A stretch of 64,000 bases of DNA from Wolfiporia cocos. Lineage: Eukaryota; Basidiomycota; Agaricomycetes; Polyporales; Phaeolaceae. The stretch is taken from the NCBI GenBank assembly GCA_029448655.1, contig JACCLO010000037.1, positions 46,497 through 110,496 on the forward strand, read 5' to 3'. Positions within the stretch are counted from its first letter, which is position 1, and the number at the start of each line of letters is the position of its first letter. The translations under genes were made by a program, and so were the position numbers. Of this stretch, positions 24,029-34,400 are shown in pieces. Under the pieces are notes generated by a model, which did no database searches, had not been told where the DNA came from, and saw only the letters and a program-made list of their open reading frames with translations.

Positions 24029-25039
24029 TGACACAGACTCACCAGTCTGTGGGACCGGCCCACAGGCCGGGGACAATCCCCCAAAGCCAGTGCATCAGTG
24101 CACATCCTAAGCCAATGGGTATGCAGGCAAGGCCCTTGGCTAAGGTACCACCCAGACGGGCAAGGTGAGGAGGGAGAGACCCAGGCAGACTGGCACACAC
24201 ACAGATGAGGTGGTGAGAGAGGGGCTACAGCCCAGACATCAAGAATCTTAGAGATGGGGAGTAAGCCCCATCTTGTCACGGTTTTATACCACAAGATATT
24301 GACCCTACATCCCTCGCTTTAGGTCTCTTGGGGTTCCACTGAGCGCACGGTCTCCTCATACCTCTAGTTACCTCCACGTCAACCATCTCACATAGTACAT
24401 CACGTTACCTGGTAGATAGTGCCTATGATGGGCACACATTCCGTCACCCGCATTATAACATCACAGTATGTACATCATATGGTCATGGTAGCACATGATC
24501 CCTTAGTTATGGCACACAGGCCATTACATTAAGGTAGTCATAGCATACTGATCCATGTACATAAATACACCGGGATGAGGTCTTACAACCTCATCCTTTA
24601 GATTCTCGATGTTGGGCTATGCCCCTTTCTTCATACTGTCTGAGGGTGCACACCAGTCTTACTGCTGAGTTATTCACTTGCTCATCTGGGATGCACCATT
24701 GGCAACACATGTCGCCACCTCAGCAATGAGGTCACCCTGGTCACCACTGCATTCCTCTGATGGTACCCTTGTGGATGTGTTGGATTCCCCGGCAGGGCTG
24801 GTCCCACAGACCTATGTAAGTCTGTGTCACATCTCTCTACCCTTTAAGTATGTACATGGGAGCGCAACATGTCTACCCTTAAGTGCTGGCCTGTGTGCAG
24901 CACCATCCTAACGGCTGAGGTAAGAGAGTATGTAAGCGAGCATGTAACTACTGTAGTGACAGGGAGTGACCATAATGTGAGTGATGCATGGGTGCGCACT
25001 ACCCCGGAGTGCCTATCTACGGGGTCAGGTGGTCATTGC
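24029..25039 (-). repeat. Minus-strand LTR interrupted by a solo LTR
   Basis: It starts TGACACAGACTC (24029) and runs to the R stem-loop at 24252-24273 (8-bp stem). It is split there by the LTR at 24274-24829 and resumes after 24834 with a TATA/U3-like stretch. The expected terminal TGTGACA is not found, so the right border near 25039 is approximate. Confidence 0.6.
24274..24829 (+). repeat. Solo LTR (556 bp)
   Basis: It starts TGTCACGGTTTT, ends GTCTGTGTCA, and is flanked by CATCT at 24269-24273 and 24830-24834. R stem-loop at 24573-24596 with a 9-bp stem and loop CTTACA. It inserted in the opposite orientation at the foot of the older LTR's own stem-loop. Confidence 0.9.
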
Positions 25040-26011
25040 CAGAGCGCCATTACTGGCATCTCTATCCCTATGCCACATGACTCAGCACCATTACTGGTGC
25101 CTTGTCATCTATGCTTACCCCTATGCTTACGTTTACGTGCATGGACTCTGGGGCTTTTGGGCAAGCTCTTAGGTACTGGTGCACCCACATGTACTTATGC
25201 ACTGGCATGAGGACTTACATCCTCATGTCTAGCATTCTTGACATTAGGGTAATGACACCCTCTTTCATGCTGTCTACTGGGCTGCCACTCTGCTCTTAGT
25301 TCACGACATGCTAGTCTGGGGATGTCAGACCTTGCCAACCCGCCATACTGCCAACAAGACTGCTCGTTGCCCTGCCTTCCCTTGACGCCATGGGGCCTGG
25401 GACCTGTCATGGTCTATGTCACAGAATGCCCAGAGGGGCATTCCTAGGACAATTCACTCCTCGCTATCACAGTATGGGCACTGCTATGTGCACGCGTGCC
25501 CCTCTCTGCTTAGTTACTTCACATCATCCCTTGATGCCAGTAGAATCACCTGACCCAGTAGATTAGTGCTAGTCAGGCAGCACACGTATCAGGTACTCAC
25601 GTTCATGGTCACCACTGTAGTCACATGTAGCATTACAGTCACCCTTAGTTACGGCGCACAGGCCTGTACTTTAGGGCATCCCTACATATGCTCCTGTCAT
25701 GTACTTAAGTAGATGACAGATGGGGCTTATCCCCATCTTTTGGATTTTCAGCAATGGGCTTAGGCCCCTCTCTTGCATCTTGCTGTGGGTCTGCACCAGT
25801 CATACTACTGAGTTCTCTACTCGCTCATCTGGGGGCTTGCCTTCGTAGGCATAAGGTGACTCTGTTTAACCCTGCATAACTTGGGTGGCACCTCGATAGG
25901 TGTGTAGGGTTCCCAGCAGGGCCAGTCCCACAGACATTTGTGAGTCTGTGTCAGTCTATTGGAGATATTCCCTGGCTATGGGCCAGTCCCACAGATGGTA
26001 CATCTGTATCA
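25040..26011 (+). repeat. 5'-truncated LTR interrupted by a solo LTR
   Basis: It carries an R stem-loop at 25206-25227 (8-bp stem, loop CTTACA) and the typical LTR end (CAGTCCCACAGATGG..ATCTGTATCA) at 26011. The solo LTR at 25417-25953 lies inside. No clear start was found. Confidence 0.55.
25417..25953 (+). repeat. Solo LTR (537 bp)
   Basis: It starts TGTCACAGAATG, ends GTCTGTGTCA, and is flanked by GTCTA at 25412-25416 and 25954-25958. R stem-loop at 25718-25738 (8-bp stem, loop CTTAT). Confidence 0.9.
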
Positions 26012-26756
26012 GCATGCATGCTCCTGATCATCAAGTTGAAGATCATCATCTCCAATGTTGATCTGGGCCTTGAGCTCAAATGGCCCTACAATCTTACCCA
26101 TCACTGTCTCCATAAACTCCTTCAACAACATAACATCAGTCTCAGCTTCATCATCTTCCTCATCATTGAGAGCCTTCCACTTTGTGTGTCTTTGTTCATT
26201 TTCCTTGTACATGCACTCTCAGCTTTTTTGCATGGCCTTCTAGGCAGGTCTTAGACATCATGGGTAATGTATGCAGGCATGCAGGATGGAAGGAGGTCAC
26301 TGGCTAATGTTGCCACAAGTCTTGCCTGCTTACAATTTCCTGCTGATTCATCACTTATATTTTTATCTAAATGTGAGAAAATACTCTGAGCGTGAGAACA
26401 ATTATCGCTCTATTACTTTCAGTTAAAGGTCGGCATGGTGCATGCTAAGCGCCCATCTGCAGTGTCGGTGCACCAGCCACAGTGGAATATGAAAAGGTCA
26501 TGCAAACTTGCTGGGACATTAACCTCAAGTCTGGCTCATATTGGATGTCAAGGTGCACTTGTGGGTGTGGCCCTTACCCTTGCTGCCCAATGGGACCAAG
26601 AATGGCTGTGGTGTGGGGGCGGAGACGGCAGAGAAGGTCAAGGAGATGTCTCAGACACTATCCTGTGCAGTGCCCAGGCACACTTAATCTTGTTTCCAGT
26701 GCTGGGTGGAGGTGGGGGCAGAGGTGAGGTCGGACACAAGGCAGTGCACTCAGTCT
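26009..26756. other. Degenerate TE or gene remnants
   Basis: On the minus strand, 26212-26009 is an open acidic stretch (LNDEEDDEAETD) without a recognised domain. From 26435 to 26540 (plus) the sequence repeats the dispersed motif also seen at 20930-21045 and 28610-28735 (VMQTCWDINLKSGS here). I see no intact gene. Confidence 0.4.
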
Positions 26757-26761
26757 CACAG

Positions 26762-27229
26762 TGTCACAAATTTTGAGGCTAGGCACCTGGCTGGGCATTT
26801 ACTCAGGATTTGCCCTCTGCGTGGGTCGAACGCATTGACTGATGCACAGGAAGTCACGTGACATGGAGATTAGATAAGGAGTCGTTGATTAGGGATTGCG
26901 GACCGTCCTCCCCGCCGGGCCGCTCACATGATGTAGTTGTAGATGACACCTTATGGCATGACGATCGCGACGTCGTGCATGGCCCCCTTTAGGGTGGGCC
27001 GCGACTCAGTAGTTACGCCATCTCTACATGTATATATACTACGTCATCTGAGGGTTACACCTCAGACTTGTTCTTCTCGATGTATGGGTGATAGCCCTCC
27101 TCTCTTGATCACTACAGCATGCTGCCTGACTCCGCCTCGCCTTGTCTCAACAACTCGGCGTTGTACCCTGGGTCTTAGTACTTATAGGGGTAGGACAGGG
27201 ATAGAGGTATGCCAGTCAAGTTTGTGTCA
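26762..27229 (+). repeat. Solo LTR (468 bp)
   Basis: It starts TGTCACAAATTTTG and ends AGTTTGTGTCA, with CACAG at 26757-26761 and 27230-27234. TATA box near 27030; R stem-loop at 27047-27066 (7-bp stem, loop GTTACA). Confidence 0.9.
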
Positions 27230-27573
27230 CACAGCATTTCAGTACAATGTACAATACAATCATACAAATGATAGCATCACTTCATGAGGATTGTTTTAGC
27301 TGAGCTATATGCAGGTGCAATATGATGCAGGCAAGCACCTGGGCATGATAAATTCACTGTGGCAATCCAGTGTTGGAACATCCAGGCAAGTGCGTATCCG
27401 ATTGCCGGCTGGGTATACCATGCAGTGACACTAGCATACTTGAACAAGTCAGAAAGATGTGCCTTAGAGATAAGGGTACCCCTTATTATTGTAGAATTTA
27501 GGCTGTACATGCTTTGCATGTTTGCCTCCCCGCCCCAAGGATGAGACAAACCACTGTCCAACATTGTTGTTTC

Positions 27574-28432
27574 TAGTGATGTGCCAGGCCCAGCCTGGCT
27601 CAAAAGCCCTGGCTTTGGCCTGGCTTGGACAGCCCACAGCTTTTCAAAACCTCAGGCTGGGCCCTCATTGACGGCTCACGGCTTGGCCCAGCCTAGGCCC
27701 CGGCTCGACCATGGCCTACTACTGCTAAGATAATCATCACTTTAGCTTCAGAGCTTGAGATTCACCTTTGCCAAACCTTTCCCAGATGAAATAGAACCTT
27801 GAATCCTCCTGTCACAGATTTAACTGGCAGTCCCAGACCAGTGTCTGTGGAGACATACGTCTAACACCCCTTAGCCAAAAGGGCCACTATAACAGCTCAG
27901 CTGTTATAGGCAGGACACGCTATATGTGTAGTTCATATTCCCACGCTAGGCACTTATATTGCACCGTTGAGTATTTGGCTTAATACTTGGCATGGTTGGC
28001 CTTTCTGGTATTATATGTGCCACCTGGGATTCCAACCCCAGATATTCCGTGACACCTCCAATCTATAGTAGGATTAAGTGTGAAATAATCACTCACCAGT
28101 GCAGCATTCAGTAGCGTGCCTGCCATATGGGGAATCATATAGGCACCCGAAAGTGAGCGGCAGGCTTCAATGTTGAGGACTTGACTTTTCTGTAGTTTTA
28201 AATAAACAAGATAGGTGCACAATGATTGAGTTGAGCATATAACTGGCCTGTATGGGCTTATATTGTGCCTGCCAGATATTGTAGCCATTAAGATCCCTAG
28301 GCCGGGGCTCAACAGCTTGGCCCGGCCTGGCCTGTATCTCAGGCCAGGCCCTGGGCCATCTCAAGCCATGCTGTAAAGCCCAGCTTGGCCCGGCCCGGCT
28401 CATGGCCCAAAGCTGGGCCTGGCACATCACTA
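27574..28432. mobile_element. Non-autonomous hAT element (MITE-like) with a nested solo LTR
   Basis: The ends are inverted repeats (TAGTGATGTGCCAGGCCCAGC at the left, its complement with few changes at the right). They are flanked by an 8-bp direct duplication GTTGTTTC (27566-27573 and 28433-28440), the hAT hallmark. Sub-terminal DNA is rich in GGCCTGGC/GGCCCGGC repeats, typical hAT transposase-binding clusters. There is no transposase frame. Without the nested 245-bp LTR and its duplication the element is about 609 bp. From 27235 to 27565 I see no feature. Confidence 0.9.
27810..28054 (-). repeat. Short solo LTR (245 bp) inside the hAT element
   Basis: It is bounded by TGTCACAG and CCGTGACA and flanked by CCTCC at 27805-27809 and 28055-28059. 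It shares a middle block with the fragment at 19395. Orientation is inferred from that copy. Confidence 0.85.
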
Positions 28433-28440
28433 GTTGTTTC

Positions 28441-28819
28441 TTGCACCGCTCACTTCGTTCGCTCTCTTTCACGCGATCCCGACGCTTGCTTCAACAATCC
28501 AGGTCCTAGTGGTGGCACCTGCTAGTGAAGCTTGCACCTATTCCATCCAATAGAGACTGGGAGGAGAGAGGGGGCAGGGCGGGGGAGGAGGGCTGCTCGA
28601 GGACGGGGCGCACGCTAAGCGCCCATCCGCAGTCAGCCACAGCGGAGTTCGAAAAGGCCATGCAAACTCGAAGTCCCTGATCTCTCGCTCTCGTTCTCTC
28701 GTGACGACGGGACATTATAAACTCAAGTGTAAGACCCTGCCATCATGTAGCAGGATTAACTACCCTTCAGCTAACACTCATATCAGTGATAACGATAACG
28801 AAGAGGTCGCCACACCGAA
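28441..28819 (+). other. Upstream stretch with a copy of a dispersed conserved motif
   Basis: Positions 28610-28735 repeat the motif at 26435-26540 (GCTAAGCGCCCATC..GCAGT, then a coding trace AEFEKAMQTR, then GACATTATAAACTCAAGTG). Here a direct insertion separates the two halves. The motif is probably a remnant of an unidentified TE. No gene is visible otherwise. Confidence 0.4.
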
Positions 28820-29945
28820 ATGGATCCGGGATACATATCTGGAGTCACAGTTCACCTGGAGTCTCTAAAGCTTATTCGCGAAGTCAAACAGCTGCTGCAG
28901 TGCCCGCCATGCGCGGCCGCTGACCAAGAGGAGCTTTGTGATTGGGTGCAACGACTCGATCATTGCAAGGTGCGCTCTCACTACCTGGAAACCTGTGTTG
29001 CGCTAACAGGCTGTCAAAGAATCTCTACGACTCGCTTCACTTTAAAGCGCCCCTTCTATCTCCTTTCGGCACACTGGACCTCTATCACGACTACGTGTCT
29101 GTTTGGGATGATGCGTTTGCTCAGATGAAATCATCAAACGGCACAGTGCCGGATACCCCTGCACAGCCCCCACCGATCGAAGCCACCACCAGTCAGGGTA
29201 TAACCACCGCTGAGCGCAGGACTAGTCGCTCGGCACCGCGAAAGAAACTCGAAGAGGTGGTTTATGACCCCCCATGCGCCCAATGCGCTGCAACGCGGCG
29301 TGACTGTAGGGGCCCTGTGTCACAAACTTTCCTTAGAGGATACGTAACATCCCTCGCTGCAGGTATTATAGGCGCCGCTAGGTGCGCGCGCGCTTCCATG
29401 ATCCTCAGCCACCTCCGCGTCTATCCAGGACTCCGTCTAGATCATATGACTGTAGGTAAGCGCTGTAGGGTAGCGCGCGCCTTAGGTACTCACGTTAGGG
29501 TCACACCGTCACATGTCGTTACAGGTAGTTACATTATCATGTGCCCTCTTAGTTACTGCGCACAGGCCGCGACTTTAGGGCGACCATTACTGGTCAGCTC
29601 CCCATGTATAAGTACGACAAGATGGGGACTTACTTCCCCATCTTTAGGATTCTCGACAACTGAGCTTAGGCTCCTTTCTCATCTGCGTTTGTGTGCGTCT
29701 CTGCCCCGGGGGCCCTCCACGACTTGCTTGTCTGTGTGTCTTCCCTCTTGGTCGCCTTAGGAGTTCCCCCTTGGGGATACAGCCGACTGGCTGCCTTGTG
29801 GTTAGCACACCGCCCTGTAGGACGTCTAGGGACTCCCCTGTAGCCAGGGTCCCACAAACCTGTGAGTTTGTGTCACCCTGATGTCTCCCCGCATGCATGC
29901 TCAAACTGCAGTCTTCTTTGCTTGAGATGTAGTCGGGCAAAAAAA
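28820..29945 (+). pseudogene. Cysteine-rich (zinc-cluster-like) gene split by a solo LTR
   Basis: A coding start at 28820 (MDPGYISGVTVHLE) leads into a frame that reads LYDSLHFKAPLL and LYHDYVSVWDDAF near 29020-29120; an intron or frameshift lies near 28970-29020. The sequence then encodes CAQCAATRRDC and, once the LTR 29318-29875 is skipped, continues in frame into CSNCSLLCLRC and a basic AKKQSK stretch. The spacing of paired cysteines resembles DNA-binding cysteine clusters common in agaricomycete proteins, but I cannot name the family. The LTR sits between the two Cys groups, so this allele cannot give the full protein unless the LTR is spliced out. No recognisable gene follows at 29946-30330. 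Confidence 0.5.
29318..29875 (+). repeat. Solo LTR (558 bp) within a coding region
   Basis: It starts TGTCACAAACTTTCC and ends GAGTTTGTGTCA, flanked by CCCTG at 29313-29317 and 29876-29880. TATA-like box near 29605; R stem-loop at 29621-29642 (8-bp stem, loop CTTACT). Confidence 0.92.
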
Positions 29946-30339
29946 CAAAGTAAACCATATTCTATTCACTCTGCAATCATATGGTTGACTGTGCCTGCGT
30001 TGGCAAATTGTATAGAACGTGCCGGAATCGGTAAAAGGTGGGATCGCCGTAACATACGCCCCTTAGTCGCAGCGTCATTGTATTGTACGGCGCAATAAGT
30101 TTTCGATGACACCTTCGCATATCTCACTTGGCTATACCTTGCTAAGACCTATGGGTTCGATGCCTGGACCCTGCACTGTTCCATCAGTGTCCTTTGCAAG
30201 ATCTTCAAATCAGCCCTGTCAATGCAGAGGGGCTTCAGACGAAGCGAAGGTGGTCCCTGTATCAGGGATTGACTACTTCACGTACGTCGTACACTGTTAG
30301 TTATACCCGAAGTCCTTCTGGCCTATGATCTCCCCAGCT

Positions 30340-31191
30340 GCTGCTAGAGATCCTCTGCAAGAGCCTTCAATAATGCCCCACTGTCTGATGTGACGTTCTG
30401 CCGCGCACGCTTGTTCGATTGAGTGCCCGGAGTGCAGTACATGGCGCTGATTACGCATATAAGTGAGCGATCAGATGCGGAGCTGATGATGACTTCCACA
30501 TCAGGGTGGAGATTTGGCGATGGCGCTGGATAGTTGTGAGTGAGTGAGAGGTGATGAGAACGCCATCTATATTCCGACGGCCGATAGTGACTACGGTGAG
30601 TAATGTGCGTAGTTGAGCTTTTGATGGTGCGGTCACTGACCGAGACCGTCTACACTCAAGATCTCGTCGATGCTCTGTACGGCCTCAAGTCGTTCGCAGA
30701 TGCGAGGTATTCTGACGCCATCAGTCCCCATGTGCTCTGTGTAAATGGACTGCCGAATCCACGGATACCTGGACCCCTTGGGGGGAAGCGCGCCGCAGCA
30801 ACGATCGACTTGGCTTGAGCGGCGGTTGATACCTATCAGATTGACGTATATGTACCACGACCGACTAGCCCAGCGTGTTCTACATACCATTGGAACCAGC
30901 ACTCCCCGGGCGCCGGCATCAAGCCCATACTTGATTTGCCACCGACACTACCGTCTGCACACGCCCTGTTGCAGGTATTCTGACAATAGTGCTGGGCGCC
31001 GAGCTTCCGAGCCCCGATATTGTTTGGATGGATTCGGCAGCGCCTGGCTGAAGAGATGTCATGCCATGCTCACAATCAATGAGCAGCCATGAGAGATGGG
31101 GCGAGGCGAGCGCAGCAGTGCGCGCTTTCAAAGCACCTGGCAGCGTAATCCATGCGCCGAACGCTGGCTTCGATGCGCGAAAGGGCTTCAA
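30340..31191 (-). pseudogene. HpcH/HpaI-family aldolase, degraded
   Basis: The N-terminal exon on the minus strand encodes FGAWITLPGALKART, SPHLSWLLIDCEHGMTSL and STIVRIPATG, typical of HpcH/HpaI (2-keto-3-deoxy aldolase / citrate-lyase-like) TIM-barrel enzymes, with the family DCEHG motif. After an intron, KYGLDAGARGVLVPM follows, and after another, VSTAAQAKSIVAAARF with GIRGFGSPFTQ. From there, homology continues only with frame changes (EAVQSIDEILSVDGL, then LSLTHNYPAPSP, then NVTSDSGALLKAL near 30350). The family cleaves or forms C-C bonds of 2-oxo acids with a divalent metal. Several frame breaks and a shortened middle indicate a pseudogene, though sequence errors cannot be excluded. Confidence 0.7.
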
Positions 31192-32685
31192 GAAGACGGT
31201 GCATTATACTCCGCTGTGGAATTGTTGCGATGACAATACATTACATTCATTGACTTGGTGCTTGTGGACAGATCCTCGCCGAACACAGACTCCGACCGTT
31301 GCATCTTGGCCTGCTCCGCACGTGGGCAAGCAAGATTAGATGCGAGAAATCCCTGGTAGAAATAATAACCAGAAAGCACCCCCGTCACTGTGCGCAGACA
31401 CCAGCGGCATCCGAGCCACCGCTGCCTCGTTGCAGCACGCTCACCGACGCCACACACAACTGTGGTGTTCCTGTTGAATCGGAATAGTTTGTTGCCCAGA
31501 ATGGCTAGGGTGAATAGTACAGCAATGGACCATGCGTATACGCGAAGTTACTAACCACCTGCCAATGCAGCGGAAAGGCCAGCGAAGAGGCCGTCTCTCC
31601 GAGCTTCCTGTGGAGGTTGGCGTGTGAATGTCATCATTATCGAGATTGGAATGGATGGATATAGATTTCCCTACAGTTGTACATCTTGCTACAGCATCAT
31701 CGGGAGCCACAAGTGAAGTGTCGGCGGCGTTGGGCATAGTGATAAATTATGGAACGCGATGCGTTTGCGGACTTGATGCGGACAGATAAACGTGTGCACC
31801 ACTTAGTAACTCAAATAGAATTAATAATTCCCCTGCCTGACACACGGCGTGCGCGCGCTAACATCACCCCGCGTCACATAAGCTCGACGTCACGACTTCG
31901 TGACTGAGCGCGTCAAAGTCTCGCGTGGAGCTCGCTGTGGCTGGCATCGTAGACATTGGGCTTCTTCTTGTATGTGGATAACTCACTGGAAATATCGGCG
32001 AACAAGCGCAAACTGTCTTCAGACATATCAAATACTTTCAGTTCCATCGAGGGTACGTTATATGCGCTCAATTGCACGGATCTTATTTACAGCAACATCC
32101 TCCATTCGTGTAGACGCTTTGATCAGCGTCAAGCAGAAACTCGGGGATAGTAGTCGTAGCAGTCGGGTCTCTATATGCGCCGAACTATACCAGCTGGCAT
32201 ATCTCTCCGAGTCTTTCTCCCAGCAGCGCCTGCGGTCGAACAAGGATTGGATCCATCAAGTGGATATCCTAGATCGTGAAGGTGGGCACACTATTTCTGG
32301 GTTTCCTTCCAACTACCACATATGATCCGCAGGGCTCAATCTGTGGAATCCATCTGCCTTGTCACGCCAAATGGATGATGACGATACTTGAAATGAGAAT
32401 GCTGCATGTGAGTCTAGTTCATCATGCCGAGAGTGTCCTCACCGTACCATCCCCAATCACCGGTTCGGCTATCCGTACAGTGAAGTTGGCCGGATTCCGC
32501 CTCGTTGAAGCCGGATTAGAGAACAAGCCAGCCATTGACAGTGAGACAATCATCCATCACGATGTCACCTAGTTTGAGATCGCTTCTCCACAGCTCTCAT
32601 CCATGTGCTGCAGCTCGCAAGCAAAGCCGGCGTTAGCATGTCAGGTACAACCATCAGTTCGCGTGCGGACTCCCAAGACGGGCCG
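31192..32685. other. No gene recognised
   Basis: Short frames occur on both strands (for example 31900-32325 plus, 31441-31737 minus) but none shows a domain, consistent splice sites or repeats. I see nothing else supportable. Confidence 0.4.
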
Positions 32686-32689
32686 CTTA

Positions 32690-34400
32690 CTCAGAAAATG
32701 TGAATTCTAGCGATCGGACGCCATGATCTTGCAGGCTCCGTGCTTGCATGTGCAGCGAAGGTATGACTACTATCCGCCCCATGAGTGCACGCCAATGTGA
32801 TTTCTCCTGAAGGATTGGTACCGTCTTCTCACCTGAATCGAAGTTAGCAGCCGCCCTCGGGCGATGACAGGGGCGACGCACCTGATCCGAGTACGATGAC
32901 ATCGTCAGCACGCCGACACTTCATATGCGACATCAGACTTTTATTTGCAATCATATTGACTGCGACGTACATTCGCCAGAGACCAGGCTTGGCCGATGTG
33001 GTTCCCAAAGGTCGGATGTGGCAAAGCCACGCTCCCCATTGGCATATTCTCGATGCAAGGCTGGTGTGTCTCGGCACGTCTGCACGCACATGCACGCCAT
33101 ACCTCAGTATACTTCGGGCGGCTACATCGTTACATTTTGGCACGCACCAACATCTGCAGCTCGAATGTCCCGTCTCCCTGAGGAATCCCAGCGACAATAC
33201 ACTCTCTGGGAAGCTGCATCCATTCCCAGTCGGCGCCGCTTCTTGCCAATAGGGCTCGGCTCTTCGACGCCGTCATCGAACACGCATGTCACCAGGCCGA
33301 ATTCGGTTGCACCGTAGCACGCCAACAGGCGCACGCCTTTATCCACGGAGCTTCTCACCATTCGCCCTGGAGAGCGGGCCGCCGGCGAATATCTAAGACG
33401 TGAGTGATAAGCGAGTTGCTCCCTCGACCAGCGCAATGTGATGCAGGTACTGACAAGAGCCTGAAGAGACGCAAGGTACTTCGCGTCATCCTCGTTCTGC
33501 GACCACGCCTGGCGAAAACAGTACTTTAGCAATCACAGGCACACTACACAACCAGAGGCCTACCTCGACGAAAGCAGGGACGCTCTCGATAGCCGTGCAG
33601 CCTGTCTTGCGCGCCGTCTCAATTGTGTTCTGCGGGGTCGGCACGACCGGGGGCGCTGACACGAATCGCGCGCGGGGGGAACAGCCGACGTCGGCTGGCC
33701 GGACAAGAGCGGCGGCGTACCAGCTGCGAGCAGAGTCCCATTACGTGGAACGGCGGTAGCGCCAATGCACCCCCACCGTATCGCCTTCCTGCGCGACTCC
33801 ACGAAGATGGGCATCCTGCACCAGTGTAGGATCGTCGTGTGCGTGTGCGGGATCGGCTTCGGGAAGCCGGTGGAGCCTGAGGAGTGCAGGTAGAGCACAA
33901 CATCCGATGGCGACGCCGCGCACGCGGGGCGGCGGGTAAGGGCCCGAGACGGCACGCGGCGGGTCGAAGGAGGGCGCGAGCGTCGGGAAGACGTCCGTGA
34001 GCGCGGCAGGTCTCGACGTGCATGGCGAATCCGCTCGGCAGGCTCTCCCGGACCGCGTCAGTGAATGGGGCGAAGGTGGGCTGTGAGACGATGCGATGGC
34101 AGCTCGTGTGCTCCATCAGGCTTGCTATTGCGGGGCACGAGTTGCGGGAGGACATAGGGAAGGGGACGAGCCCCGCACGGATCAGACCCGCGACGAGCGC
34201 ATGGTAGAGCAGAGTATCGCAGTTCGCGATGATAGCGACAACGGCGCCCTCTTCGCCCTTCCGTCCGGGCCTGAAGGAGTGGGCAACGCGGTGAATTGCC
34301 TGAGCGAACTCGAGAACGATATACTTCCGAGCGTATCAGAAGACAAGTCTGGAAACAGGAAGAGAAAGAACGGAGAGGTGGAATTTTATTCGGCATGGAA
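32690..34400 (-). pseudogene. Adenylate-forming (AMP-binding) enzyme, frame-broken
   Basis: Minus-strand homology in order: NSCPAIASLMEHTSCHRIVSQ (near 34140), the core P-loop of the adenylation domain HSSGSTGFPKPI (33880-33850), the A5-type motif CYGATEFG (near 33320), and C-terminal subdomain pieces GLWRM, RADDVIVL and SGEKTVP (32920-32800). This is the family of NRPS-like reductases and acyl-CoA synthetases that activate carboxylic acids with ATP. The conserved blocks lie in different frames, with shifts that are not all explained by introns (for example between the N-terminal block and HSSGSTG). No carrier or reductase domain is seen at lower coordinates, so the gene looks truncated and broken. 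Confidence 0.65.

Noticed and set aside
25039..25043. CAGAG as the right target repeat of the LTR starting at 24029
   Set aside because: The bases before it do not end in TGTGACA, so the match to CAGAG at 24024-24028 is probably chance.
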